NCBI GenBank assembly: GCA_036733165.1
Contig: DAINBB010000009.1
Span: forward strand, 1 to 54,086
Direction of reading: 5' to 3'
DNA from: JAFGGT01 sp036733165
GTDB lineage: Archaea > Methanobacteriota_B > Thermococci > Methanofastidiosales > NM3
DNA: 54,086 nucleotides
Position numbers and translations under genes: made by a program. Below are positions 24,307 to 33,163 of this stretch, piece by piece (position 1 is the first letter of the stretch; every line of letters begins with the position of its first letter). Under the pieces are notes generated by a model. It saw nothing but the letters and a program-made list of their open reading frames with translations, ran no database searches and was not told where the DNA came from.

Positions 24307-25876
24307 CGAAATAGTCCTTTATCACCAACCCTACGACTATGCCTACAATGCTGTAGAAAGCGCCCAAAAGGCCCCCATAGAAGGCAGTGCCAAAGAACGA
24401 GCTTATTATGTCCTGCTCTGCGCCGCCCATCCAGTGGTACAGGCCAAATGCGCCCCCGATCGCGAAGGAACCGAAAAGCCCGGTAATGTAGCCCAGGAAG
24501 GAACCCACCAATGCACCTTCGACCTTCGATAGCTGCCATGATGCAAGGCCCGCCGATATGGCGCCAATTGTAAGATTCATGTAGTCGATATCGGTTCCCC
24601 TGGCCAGCACCACAACGGCCAACATCCCGAACAGCGCCCCCACAAAGAACTCCAGGAACTCCCTGTTGTTTATAACTTGATAGAACGACGACTTTTGTAG
24701 ATAGAACATATAGAATACCATTGCCGATTGAACTACCACCAACAGGGATAACATTGCCCACAATTTTCTTGAACCTAGGATCATGAGCTGGTCCTCAAAG
24801 AAGAACTTCATGTTGTCCTTGTATGTGAGCATAACGGTAGAGGAGCCGTAGTTCGAGTCTATGTACCTCAGTTCCTCTGAATCGAAATAGTTCCAATCGG
24901 CCGTTGCGCTGTCCTCCCTCTGCAGATTGAACATCCCGTCCTTCGAATAGAGGAAGAACTCGCTCCAATATGGCATAGAGGATACATCAACGCCATCGAT
25001 TGTGTTTATCTCCTCCCCGTCCCCACCAAACAGATGAAGCGTTTCTGTAGCGTCCAATGCCATGGACTCGGTTGCACTGGACCTCACGAAAACCGACCCT
25101 ATGGAGGCTCCCAGGCTCTTCTTCCATATCAGGGCCTGCTGCTCTATATTATAGAGATATACGGATCCGTCGGCGCAACCGATGAGCGCAAACTGTGCAA
25201 AGGGTGAGATCGAGATTGATAACACTGCCGAATCGCAGGTGCACTGCCATTCCAATGATTCCTGGAACGCCCTGAAAAAGTACACTTGTCCGGATTCCGT
25301 GCCGGCCACTACGTAGTCCCCGTAATGTGAGATATACGCGGCATTGACAGGTTCGTCGAAGTCCCAAGAGAGAACGGGTTCGTTGCTTGTGGATGTGAAG
25401 AGATATATCGAATCCTCCGATCTGACAAGCAGTCTTGTGTTATACAGCGACGACCCCAACACTACGATGCCTTCAAGATAGACTGGCCCATCGAACTTCA
25501 CCCTGTATACCAGGTCAAGGTCAGGTCCCGGGCCGTACCTGAAGAAGTAACAGTTGTTCTCTATATCTGTCGCTACAAAGTATTTTATATTGTTTGATAT
25601 CAGTACGTCCTTCACTCTCGCATCCAACGTATAGGTTCGGGAGGGAGTAGGATTGTACAGGTAATGGAAGTATATCTCGTTTCCCGAACCGTATATGAAG
25701 GCATCGCCATCCCCGCTGAGATCGCTCGACATGATGTCTGATGTGGACTCCAATGTCCAATCCGGGCTGTTCTCCCTGACACTGTTGGTAAAGATGTAAG
25801 AAGCGGCCGCTATGTCTATTAAAATAAAGAAAATAACAAAAGAAAAAGAGATAATTCGTATTCGTTTCTTATCCAT
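24269..25876 (-). CDS. Membrane protein with extracytoplasmic beta-propeller and C-terminal TM bundle
   Basis: From the ATG at 25876 (SD GAGTGATG, and no overlap with the upstream gene) this is a 535-residue protein. A first TM (IISFSFVIFFILIDIAAASYIF) is followed by about 340 residues of short repeats like WD40/PQQ blades: YISHYGDYVVAGTESGQVYFF, then SPFAQFALIGCADGSVYLYN. After residue 390 come five or six hydrophobic helices rich in Gly (VGALFGMLAVVV, GLFGSFAIGGAFGLY). The propeller should lie outside and the bundle in the membrane. I do not know the family. A sensor, scaffold or transporter accessory are all possible. Confidence 0.65.
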   Translation of the reverse strand: MDKKRIRIISFSFVIFFILIDIAAASYIFTNSVRENSPDWTLESTSDIMSSDLSGDGDAFIYGSGNEIYFHYLYNPTPSRTYTLDARVKDVLISNNIKYFVATDIENNCYFFRYGPGPDLDLVYRVKFDGPVYLEGIVVLGSSLYNTRLLVRSEDSIYLFTSTSNEPVLSWDFDEPVNAAYISHYGDYVVAGTESGQVYFFRAFQESLEWQCTCDSAVLSISISPFAQFALIGCADGSVYLYNIEQQALIWKKSLGASIGSVFVRSSATESMALDATETLHLFGGDGEEINTIDGVDVSSMPYWSEFFLYSKDGMFNLQREDSATADWNYFDSEELRYIDSNYGSSTVMLTYKDNMKFFFEDQLMILGSRKLWAMLSLLVVVQSAMVFYMFYLQKSSFYQVINNREFLEFFVGALFGMLAVVVLARGTDIDYMNLTIGAISAGLASWQLSKVEGALVGSFLGYITGLFGSFAIGGAFGLYHWMGGAEQDIISSFFGTAFYGGLLGAFYSIVGIVVGLVIKDYFDEYRRKRRSSKV

Positions 25877-25880
25877 GCCA

Positions 25881-26516
25881 TCACTCGGCGAACGACGGTT
25901 CGTAGTCAAAATACCTCATTAGCGCCTCGTCAGGTGCGATGTAGTTGCCATCCAAATCCTCTTCAACGAGGAACTTTACCTTCCATATATCGTTTTGTAT
26001 GATGGAGAGTGCATGGACCGTGAAGCTTATCTCCTCGGTCCCAACAACGATAGAAGGTATGTTAGGCCCCAATACCTGAAGATGTTCGACTATGAGCTCG
26101 ACGTTTATTGTCGTCACTGCGGCCGTGTATTGGAACTCATCGTAGTGATACAGATCGATGACACTATCGAAGTAGGCATCTATTTCCTCTTGGGACACCT
26201 TCTCGGTATCTATGGTGGATTTGTATTCATCGATGACATCCAGGAATGCCTGTTCGTCCTCCAAAGGAATGGATGTCGTGTTGTTCCCTATCCTATATTC
26301 TGTTGGAAAATCCGTCCTGATCTCCGTATATTCATATGTATATATGAGCGTAATCTCATTTTCCAACACAAGGTTGAGGGCGGACTTGTCAGATGTCCAT
26401 CTGTTATCCCTGATAAACTCATCCTGGGACGACAGGGAATAATAGTATCCTACGAATATCACCAACACTAGGGCGATGTAGATAATCCCCGCTTTCTTAA
26501 TCGTAATCTCCTTCAT
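25881..26516 (-). CDS. Membrane-anchored extracytoplasmic protein of unknown function
   Basis: The 211-residue protein has one N-terminal TM segment (AGIIYIALVLVIFVGYYYSL), then an acidic alpha/beta domain of about 180 residues (EYTEIRTDFPTEYRIGNN..., VSQEEIDAYFDSVIDLYHYDEF..., VHALSIIQNDIWKVKFLVEED). No enzyme motif is visible. The ATG at 26516 follows AGGTGAT by 5 nt; the preceding GTG and ATG lie inside that SD. It begins 9 nt after the peptide-importer ATPase gene and ends just before the propeller gene, so it is likely part of the same transcript. Confidence 0.6.
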   Translation of the reverse strand: MKEITIKKAGIIYIALVLVIFVGYYYSLSSQDEFIRDNRWTSDKSALNLVLENEITLIYTYEYTEIRTDFPTEYRIGNNTTSIPLEDEQAFLDVIDEYKSTIDTEKVSQEEIDAYFDSVIDLYHYDEFQYTAAVTTINVELIVEHLQVLGPNIPSIVVGTEEISFTVHALSIIQNDIWKVKFLVEEDLDGNYIAPDEALMRYFDYEPSFAE

Positions 26517-26525
26517 GGTCATCAC

Positions 26526-27521
26526 CTAGTCATAGATCCAACAAGCTACCTTGTGGTCCTTTTCTACCTCCCTCAACATTGGACATTCTGATTTGCATCT
26601 CTTCTCGTCAACGAGCTCCTGGCACCTGGTATGGAATCTGCAACCCGAAGGGGGGTTTATGGCATTTGGCAGGGTGCCCTTCAGTATTATTCTCTTCTTA
26701 TGGGCCTCAAACTCAGGGTCGGCGACAGGAAGAGCGGAGAGCAGGGCCTTTGTATAAGGATGAAGGGGATTGTTGAACACTTTTTCCGAGTCCCCATACT
26801 CTACTATCTGTCCAAGATATTGCACAGCTATCTCATCGGCCATGTGATGGACCACACCAAGGTCGTGGGATATGAAAATATAGGACATATTTCTCTCTTT
26901 TTGTAAATCCCTGAGAAGATTCAAGACCTGTGCCTGAACGGAGACGTCTACCGCAGATGTCGGTTCATCAAGCACTATCAGGTCAGGTTGGGACGCCAAG
27001 GCCCTGGCGATGCCTATTCTCTGGCGCTGTCCTCCAGAGAACTCATGCGGATACCTGTTGATGTGTTCCGGTTTCAGGCCCACTGTCTCCAGAAGTTCTA
27101 TGACCCTGGACTCTTTCTCCTTTCTTCCCCTTGTGAGCTTGAGTATCTCAAGAGGCTCCCCCACAATGTTCCTTATGGGCCATCTGGGGTTCAACGAGGA
27201 TTGTGGGTCCTGGAAGACCATCTGGATGGTCTTCCTGATGGTCTTTAGTTCATCATCCTTCGGATTGACCATATCGATAGATTTACCATCCGGGGTCAGG
27301 GTTATGGAACCTGAATCAGGTTTATACAGCCCGACAAGGGTCTTGCCCAACGTGGTCTTGCCACAGCCGGATTCCCCAACTATTCCCAAGGTCTTCTTCC
27401 TTTCAAGGGAGAACGAGACGTCGTCGACCGCCCTTAGATAAAATGTTTCCTTCCTGAAAAGCCCCCTCTGGAAAGAGAAGTACTTGGTCAAGTTCTTCAC
27501 TTCAAGCAATGGTCTGTCCAT
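26526..27521 (-). CDS. Oligopeptide ABC transporter ATP-binding protein (DppF/OppF type)
   Basis: A 331-residue ATPase with Walker A GESGCGKTT, Q-loop MVFQDPQSSLNPR, signature FSGGQRQRIGIARAL and Walker B DLIVLDEPTSAVD. After these comes the C-terminal domain typical of oligopeptide transporters, with RFHTRC...C...CPM (Cys-containing Opp C-terminal motif). It pairs with the DppD-like ATPase to drive peptide import. The ATG shares one base with the upstream stop (TGATG) and has SD GGAGGTG. Confidence 0.93.
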   Translation of the reverse strand: MDRPLLEVKNLTKYFSFQRGLFRKETFYLRAVDDVSFSLERKKTLGIVGESGCGKTTLGKTLVGLYKPDSGSITLTPDGKSIDMVNPKDDELKTIRKTIQMVFQDPQSSLNPRWPIRNIVGEPLEILKLTRGRKEKESRVIELLETVGLKPEHINRYPHEFSGGQRQRIGIARALASQPDLIVLDEPTSAVDVSVQAQVLNLLRDLQKERNMSYIFISHDLGVVHHMADEIAVQYLGQIVEYGDSEKVFNNPLHPYTKALLSALPVADPEFEAHKKRIILKGTLPNAINPPSGCRFHTRCQELVDEKRCKSECPMLREVEKDHKVACWIYD

Positions 27522-28576
27522 CAGCAAGCACCTCCTTTCTCTGCTAGATCCTTTATTACCGCATCAATGTTCCAACATTCAACGAAATGATCATCGGTCT
27601 CGACCGCCTTTAGTTCGGGGATCTTCTCCTTGCATATGTCAGTGGCGTATGGACATCTTGGATGGAATCTGCAACCTGTCGGCGGGTGTATAAGATTAGG
27701 TACCGTGCCGGGTATGTAGCTGAGCTCCTCCCTCTTTTCAGTGATAACAGGCACTGCAGCTATCAGACCCTGGGTGTACGGATGTAGAGGCCTATTGAAC
27801 AACGTATACTTGTCCGCCACCTCCACTACCCTGCCGGCATACATCACGCCGACCCTGTCACTGGTCTCGGCAACGATTCCAAGATTGTGTGTGATGAGGA
27901 TCAACGATGTCTGGAACTCCTCCTTGAGCTCCTGCATAAGCTCCAAAACCCTGGCCTGTATGGTAACATCCAGCGCGGTCGTGGGCTCATCGGCGAATAT
28001 CAAGGCAGGTTCCGCGGCAAGCGATATCGATATCACTATTCTCTGCCTTTGGCCACCGGACAGTTGGTGGGGATACTTATTGAATATCTCCTCCGGCGGG
28101 GTCAGTTCCACATCTTCCAGGAGCTTGAGAGCCAACTTCTTTGTCTCATTGTCAGGAAGTTTCTTGTGAAGCTTAATGACCTCCATCAACTGGTCGCCCA
28201 CGGTGTACACAGGATTAAGGGACGTCATTGGGTCCTGTGTTATAAGGGACATCCCAAAACCTCTTAACTTCAACATGTCCTGAGGTTCAAGCGTCAATAC
28301 CGGTATTGGACCCTTTTCGTTGTATTTTAACCTCGCCTTTGTCTCCTCATCGTAGAACAGGACCTCTCCCTTCAAGGTCTTTCCAGATATGGGCAATAAC
28401 CTCAATATCGACAAGGCCGTTACGCTCTTCCCACATCCTGTCTCTCCCACCAGGGCCAATGTCTCCCCTTTGTACAAAGTGAAGCTTACTCCCTCCAAGG
28501 CCTTTACGACACCGTCCTCTGTATAGAATCTGGTCACAAGGTCCTTGACCTCCATCAAGATCTCTTTGTCCTTCAT
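27521..28576 (-). CDS. Oligopeptide ABC transporter ATP-binding protein (DppD/OppD type)
   Basis: A 351-residue ATPase with Walker A GETGCGKSVT, Q-loop SLITQDPMTSLNPV, signature LSGGQRQRIVISISL and Walker B LIFADEPTTALD, then the Opp C-terminal domain with RFHPRCPYATDIC and further Cys. Residues 65-90 hold a longer insert after Walker A (FYDEETKARLKYNEKG). It works as a heterodimer with the DppF-like chain at the cytosolic side of the permeases. SD AGGTGA lies 7 nt before the ATG and overlaps the permease stop. Confidence 0.93.
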   Translation of the reverse strand: MKDKEILMEVKDLVTRFYTEDGVVKALEGVSFTLYKGETLALVGETGCGKSVTALSILRLLPISGKTLKGEVLFYDEETKARLKYNEKGPIPVLTLEPQDMLKLRGFGMSLITQDPMTSLNPVYTVGDQLMEVIKLHKKLPDNETKKLALKLLEDVELTPPEEIFNKYPHQLSGGQRQRIVISISLAAEPALIFADEPTTALDVTIQARVLELMQELKEEFQTSLILITHNLGIVAETSDRVGVMYAGRVVEVADKYTLFNRPLHPYTQGLIAAVPVITEKREELSYIPGTVPNLIHPPTGCRFHPRCPYATDICKEKIPELKAVETDDHFVECWNIDAVIKDLAEKGGAC

Positions 28577-28586
28577 CTTGATTCAC

Positions 28587-29738
28587 CTACAGCTTCAACC
28601 TCGGGTCTATTGCATCCCTTATGCCATCGCCAAGTGTAGTAAAGCCCAGAATTGTCAGGAAAAGGGCTATGCCAGGGAAAAGGGCAAGGTACAGATACTT
28701 GCTCTGGGTGACAAAGGAGTTACCCTCTGAGAGCAATCTGCCCCATGACGGCGTGGTGATGTCCGCACCGAATCCCAGGAAAGAAAGACCCGCCTCTGTC
28801 AGGATGACACCAGCTATTCCCAGGGTCATGACGACTATCACTGGGCCCAGGGTGTTGATGGCTATGTGTCTGAACAGTATGGATGACCTCGATGCGCCGA
28901 CGACCTTTGCGGCGGCAACGTAATCCCTTTCCTTGATCGAGAACACCTGCCCGCGCACCTGTCTGAAAATGCCAGGCCAGCCAAAGACTGTAAGGGCCAG
29001 GAACACCATAAGAAGGTGGGCATCCATCCCCAAACTGCTGGAAAAATCTATTATCCTCTCGTTAAGGTCAGGATTTGCCCTTAAGGCACCAACAAGCACT
29101 ATCACCAATATCAGGAACGGGAAGCTCATGATGACATCGGTGAAATAATGTATTATCTTGTCTATCGCACCGCCATAATAACCCGATATGACCCCCAGGG
29201 CTATTCCAATAACGGCCACTATCACCTCGACGCCTATCCCAAGGACCAAGGATATCTGCGAACCGTAACATATCAGAGAAAAAAGGTCTTCCCCGCTTGA
29301 GACTGTCCCAAATGGATGTTCCCTTGAAGGGGGCATCAATGCGTAGTCCTTCCAATCCGCCTGGTATTCGCTGCCGTACAATGCGATCTCGGGGGCGAAC
29401 AACGCCAGTATCGCCACAGAAAGCACTATGAAAAGGCCTACAGTTGCCAACTTGTTATGGTACAGCCTGTGAACAAACCTGTCTATGGGGTTTCTTTCAT
29501 CTTTATAATTGATGTCCCTCCATCTCTTGTAGAGCTGATCAAGGAACAGGTACCAGATGAGGATGTAGACGCCCACGATGGCAAGGCGAAGGCCCCAGTT
29601 ATCTATGTTGTCCCGGGATATCAGTAACATCCTGACAAGGATGAGCACCAATGCCACTAAAGCCGCCTGGGCATAGAGCTTTCTGTTCAATTTCTTCTTA
29701 GTCTCCTCTAGTTTCTTGAAATCCACAATTTCGCTCAT
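28587..29738 (-). CDS. Oligopeptide ABC transporter permease (DppC/OppC type)
   Basis: The 383-residue permease has two hydrophobic segments in an N-terminal extension (AALVALVLILVRMLLI and LAIVGVYILIWYLFL). The usual DppC core follows: YHNKLATVGLFIVL with the OppC-type TM, then the EAA loop GASRSSILFRHIAINTLGPV and TEAGLSFLGFGAD near the end. It forms the channel with DppB. The ATG at 29738 has SD GAGGTGA just upstream; the GTG in that SD is not used. The extra N-terminal TM pair before the standard core is longer than in bacterial DppC. Confidence 0.92.
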   Translation of the reverse strand: MSEIVDFKKLEETKKKLNRKLYAQAALVALVLILVRMLLISRDNIDNWGLRLAIVGVYILIWYLFLDQLYKRWRDINYKDERNPIDRFVHRLYHNKLATVGLFIVLSVAILALFAPEIALYGSEYQADWKDYALMPPSREHPFGTVSSGEDLFSLICYGSQISLVLGIGVEVIVAVIGIALGVISGYYGGAIDKIIHYFTDVIMSFPFLILVIVLVGALRANPDLNERIIDFSSSLGMDAHLLMVFLALTVFGWPGIFRQVRGQVFSIKERDYVAAAKVVGASRSSILFRHIAINTLGPVIVVMTLGIAGVILTEAGLSFLGFGADITTPSWGRLLSEGNSFVTQSKYLYLALFPGIALFLTILGFTTLGDGIRDAIDPRLKL

Positions 29739-29743
29739 CCTTC

Positions 29744-30706
29744 TCACCTCAAACTTACCCTCGGGTCTATCTTCGAGTATAATATGTCAACGAAGAGATT
29801 GATAATCACCACACCGCCGGTATAGATCAGTGTCAAGGCTATAACCACAGGATAGTCCCTATAGTTGATGGCATCGATGTAGAGCTTGCCAATACCATTT
29901 ATGCCAAATACCGTCTCGGTGAGCACGGCACCGCCGACCAACAGAAGGAACTGAAGTCCCACATTTGTCACTACGGGGATAAGTGCGTTCCTTAGGGCAT
30001 GCTTCAATATCACCACCCTCTCCGAGAGTCCCTTCGAACGCGCAAGCGTGATATAGTCCTCCCTCACCACCTCGAGCATCGAGGAGCGGGTCAGCCTGGT
30101 GTTCGACGCCATCATACCCGTGCCCACGGTGATTATTGGCAAGGCATAATCCTTGAGACTGGCAAAGAAACCGACAGGAGACCAGATATAACCCGAAGGC
30201 ACGTCCGGCACCGGATTTATCCAGCCCAATTTGACAGAAATGATGGCTATCAACATCATTCCCAGCCAGAAATTGGGCAATGAGACGCCGATCTGCGAGA
30301 TCAGCACGGCGATATTGTCTATTACGGTATTTTGCTTATATGCGGCCAGAACGCCCAAAGGCACCGAGATGGCCACAGCAAAGATGATCGACCATAGACC
30401 ATAATAGGCAGTGACAGGTAACCGATACCGTATAAGGTAGATCACCTCCCTGGGATAATACCTGAACGAGACTCCCATATCCCCTCTGATAAAACCTTTA
30501 AGATAATTTATATATTGGACATAACGAGGTTCATCAAGGCCCCATTGCGCCCTGATGAGCTCGACAGCCTCTTCGCTTCCATGTTGTCCCAAAGACACCC
30601 TTGCCGGATCACCGGGCAACATGAACGTCAAAAAAAAAGTGATAGTATAAACGCCGATCAGAACCAAAACTGCAATTGCAAGTTTTTTCGCTATATACTC
30701 CCTCAA
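29744..30706 (-). CDS. Oligopeptide ABC transporter permease (DppB/OppB type)
   Basis: A 320-residue permease: N-terminal TM (IAVLVLIGVYTITFFLTFMLPGDP, with the FMLPGDPAR motif of DppB), five further TM segments and the EAA loop ARSKGLSERVVILKHALRNALIPV, then GGAVLTETVFGINGIG. Translation begins at TTG, placed by GGTGAT 5 nt upstream; no better start exists. It leads the DppBCDF run and lies about 290 bp downstream of the binding-protein gene. Confidence 0.93.
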   Translation of the reverse strand: MREYIAKKLAIAVLVLIGVYTITFFLTFMLPGDPARVSLGQHGSEEAVELIRAQWGLDEPRYVQYINYLKGFIRGDMGVSFRYYPREVIYLIRYRLPVTAYYGLWSIIFAVAISVPLGVLAAYKQNTVIDNIAVLISQIGVSLPNFWLGMMLIAIISVKLGWINPVPDVPSGYIWSPVGFFASLKDYALPIITVGTGMMASNTRLTRSSMLEVVREDYITLARSKGLSERVVILKHALRNALIPVVTNVGLQFLLLVGGAVLTETVFGINGIGKLYIDAINYRDYPVVIALTLIYTGGVVIINLFVDILYSKIDPRVSLR

Positions 30707-30998
30707 AGAATCACCATTGAAATAAACCTATCTGTTGAATATATATGCTATTTGATATTTAAGATTAAGCTTATTGACAAAGTCCCATATAAAAAATAAT
30801 TGGTAAAAAATATCTATTTGTTATATTATCTTAATATATATTATATATCAAACACTATCAGACGATATTGTCCATCACCGGATGACAATGTGGATATTGA
30901 TACATTATAGAGGTCTATCCTTGTAGAATGATCAAGAATCGCTATCCAAAATCAAACTATTTTGATATAAATAAAAAAAGGAAAAAAAGGAAAGGACT
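30707..30998 (-). promoter_or_regulatory. Terminator and promoter region between binding-protein and permease genes
   Basis: Right after the binding-protein stop the minus strand reads a pyrimidine tract with two T7 runs (30967-30990), a likely intrinsic terminator. Further on lies an imperfect inverted repeat (30867-30889, ATTGTCCATC / GATGACAAT with one bulge), and AT-rich DNA with many TATA-like stretches that can start the permease transcript (for example TTAATCTTAAATATCAAA on the minus strand near 30755-30775). No gene is visible. Confidence 0.5.
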
Positions 30999-32825
30999 TT
31001 ATAGAGTCCTGTAGTCCTCATCGATCCAGATGCCAAGCTGTTTCTCGACATGTGGTCCCATTGGTCCAGCGGTGTATCCGTGTACCCATGTGTGTATGGC
31101 CCTTGTAGCCCTTGAGTGGAAGAACCACAGGTATGGGCAGTCTTCCTGCAACTGGGCCTCAAGCTGGTACGATAGTGTCAGCCTTTCCTCTGAGTTGGGG
31201 TTGGTCCTTAGTTGCTGGCAAAGGTCATCAAACACTGAATCTGAGTACCTGCTGCTGTTTGGATCTGGGATCTTGTCAGTCTCAAAGAGCATGAAGAAGT
31301 TCTCTGGGTCTGGGTAGTCGGCGATCCATCCTAAGGTCATGAGCGTGTAATTGCCCTCGTCGGCCATCTGCAGAAGCGTACCGAAGTCATACTGTTGGTA
31401 CGTCATCTCGATGCCAAGATCGGCGCAGTTCGCGATCCAGACCTTTGATGCCTCCTGGTAAGTCGCAGAAACGTATGATGAAAGCTCTATCTTGAGCTCC
31501 TGTCCCTGGTACTCCCTTATGCCATCGCCGTTGGTATCCACGATGCCTGCATCGTCCAATATGGCCTTGGCCTTCTCTGCATCGTATGTCAACTCGTATG
31601 AGTCGTACAGTTCCTGAGAGAATCCGAATATTCCCGGTGGCAATATACCGTGTGCCGGCATGTACCTTCCCTTGAATATTGTCTGGATTACCGAAGCCCT
31701 CTCGATACCGCAGGTAAGTGCCTGTCTCATCGCAAGGCTGTCGAATGGCCATGCACTACAGTTAAAGTACATGAAGTATGTAGCAAGCTCTGAAACGGTC
31801 AAAAGTGTCTCCGCATAGTTCTCATTGAAGTCGTCCCAGTACTCCGCAGGCACTCCACAACCATCAATCTGACCTGCCTTCCAGGCCTGGACGATGGTGT
31901 CGGACTCCTCGACGAACTTGTACCTGAACTGGTCCAGGTATGGTCTGCCCGCCCAGTAGGCCAGGTTTGCCTCAAGGTACAGGTGGTCTCCTGATACGTA
32001 CTCAAGCAGCTTCCATGGGCCGGTACCAACAGGGTAGTAGAGCCAGTTCTTTGTCACGCCCTCTTCAGTCGTAGCTCCTACGACCTCGGATGAAGACACG
32101 TAGCCCTCAGGCAGTACCTTGAAACACGTGTAGGTCATCAAGGTCAAGAAAGGCGCGAATGGCGTCTTGAGGGTTACCTCGAAGACATAGTCGCTGACAG
32201 CCCTGTAAGACTCAACGTAGTCTGTAAGGAAGGTTATCCTGGCGCTTGCGTACACTGGGTTAGCTAATCTGTTCCAAGAGAACACAATGTCATCAGCGGT
32301 GAAAGCCTCACCGTTGTGGAATGTGACACCCTCACGCAGATAGAATGTGTACACATCTCCTGCCTCGTTGGCTTCCCAAGCTACTGCCAAGTCTGGCATT
32401 GGGTCCGTGGTGCCTGGCACGTATTGCACCAAGCCGCTGTAGAGCTTCGAAACGATAGCGTCAGATGCAGTGTCTGTGACGTCGATCGGGTCCCAGTCAG
32501 ATATCTCTGCTGTCATGACCCTGTATGCGCCACCTGTCATCGTGGCAAAGTCCACTTCTGCATCATCCCTACCCAGATACTGGTCGTATGGGTATAGCAC
32601 CCCATCGCCGTCGAAGTCTGTTGACTCGAAGTAGGTCTTCCAGGCAGCATCCATGTCGTCCGGCAGTTCATTATAGACCGTTGGCGCCGCAGTGGTCGGT
32701 GCTGCGGTTGTGGGTGCCGGAGTCGTTGTCTCCTCCTCTCCACCCCCGATACACGCGGAGCATGACACTGCAACCAAAGTTACTATCAAAAACAAAGCTC
32801 CTATCTTTTTCAAATCTTTATGCAT
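30999..32825 (-). CDS. Peptide-binding lipoprotein of ABC transporter (SBP_bac_5 family)
   Basis: From the ATG at 32825 (SD GGAGGG, 7 nt upstream) this is a 608-residue lipoprotein. The signal ends VAVSCSACIGGG with lipobox Cys, then a Thr/Pro/Ala linker (TTTPAPTTAAPTT). A DFDGDG Ca-loop-like motif near residue 70 precedes the binding domain. SBP_bac_5 features are LREGVTFHNGEAFTADDIVFSW, the Y-x-x-x-V-G-TGPW and DTNGDGIREY motifs and a long alpha/beta C-lobe. It captures oligopeptides outside the cell for the DppBCDF genes that follow. The upstream in-frame ATG at 32915 lies in promoter DNA. Confidence 0.94.
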   Translation of the reverse strand: MHKDLKKIGALFLIVTLVAVSCSACIGGGEEETTTPAPTTAAPTTAAPTVYNELPDDMDAAWKTYFESTDFDGDGVLYPYDQYLGRDDAEVDFATMTGGAYRVMTAEISDWDPIDVTDTASDAIVSKLYSGLVQYVPGTTDPMPDLAVAWEANEAGDVYTFYLREGVTFHNGEAFTADDIVFSWNRLANPVYASARITFLTDYVESYRAVSDYVFEVTLKTPFAPFLTLMTYTCFKVLPEGYVSSSEVVGATTEEGVTKNWLYYPVGTGPWKLLEYVSGDHLYLEANLAYWAGRPYLDQFRYKFVEESDTIVQAWKAGQIDGCGVPAEYWDDFNENYAETLLTVSELATYFMYFNCSAWPFDSLAMRQALTCGIERASVIQTIFKGRYMPAHGILPPGIFGFSQELYDSYELTYDAEKAKAILDDAGIVDTNGDGIREYQGQELKIELSSYVSATYQEASKVWIANCADLGIEMTYQQYDFGTLLQMADEGNYTLMTLGWIADYPDPENFFMLFETDKIPDPNSSRYSDSVFDDLCQQLRTNPNSEERLTLSYQLEAQLQEDCPYLWFFHSRATRAIHTWVHGYTAGPMGPHVEKQLGIWIDEDYRTL

Positions 32826-32838
32826 GCATTTTCCCTCC

Positions 32839-32855
32839 ATTCGCCAAGGGCGAAT
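32839..32855 (-). promoter_or_regulatory. Perfect hairpin directly before the SD of the binding-protein gene
   Basis: ATTCGCC (32839-32845) and GGCGAAT (32849-32855) are perfect inverted repeats with a 3-nt loop. On the minus-strand mRNA the stem ends exactly at the SD (GGAGGG, 32833-32838). It stands out by its GC in very AT-rich DNA. It may stabilise the 5' end of an abundant mRNA or regulate ribosome access; as DNA it could be an operator. Confidence 0.5.
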
Positions 32856-33163
32856 TAGAATCTTTATCATAGCACATTGTCTATATATAGCATATATACT
32901 ATATATAAAACACATTAAAAATAGGTTAAATATTATATAAATAACTTTCGGTAAAATTATTTCTAAATATATTATTATAGGTTAAACCTGATAAAATCAA
33001 ATATTGTTCAATTAAATAGGCATATACTAAACTAAAATTTATAAATATGAGTATAATTGAATTATATATTCCTATTACAAAAATGAAACCGCGATGTTCT
33101 TTTTTTAAATTGTCAAAAGGGACGGATATAGATATATGGACGACGGTATTGACATGATAAGTA
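32856..33163. promoter_or_regulatory. AT-rich promoter region of the binding-protein gene
   Basis: About 300 bp without a gene. A TATATATA-rich box (32879-32908) should place the binding-protein transcript start near 32875. ATAGGTTAAA occurs twice (32921-32930 and 32977-32986), and the second copy is part of the palindrome AGGTTAAACCT (32979-32989). The right-hand 90 bp downstream of the CBS gene stop holds T-runs on either strand. I see no RNA gene or conserved ORF. Confidence 0.35.

Noticed and set aside
26526..32825. Nickel (Nik-type) ABC transporter linked to the NikR-like regulator
   Set aside because: The NikR-like gene is more than 20 kb away and lacks nickel ligands. The ATPases have oligopeptide-type C-terminal motifs, though metal import cannot be fully excluded from sequence.
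32856..33163. A hidden ncRNA or small ORF in the AT-rich gap
   Set aside because: No stable GC-rich fold, no SD with a start codon and no coding-like composition apart from the hairpin near the SD at 32839-32855.
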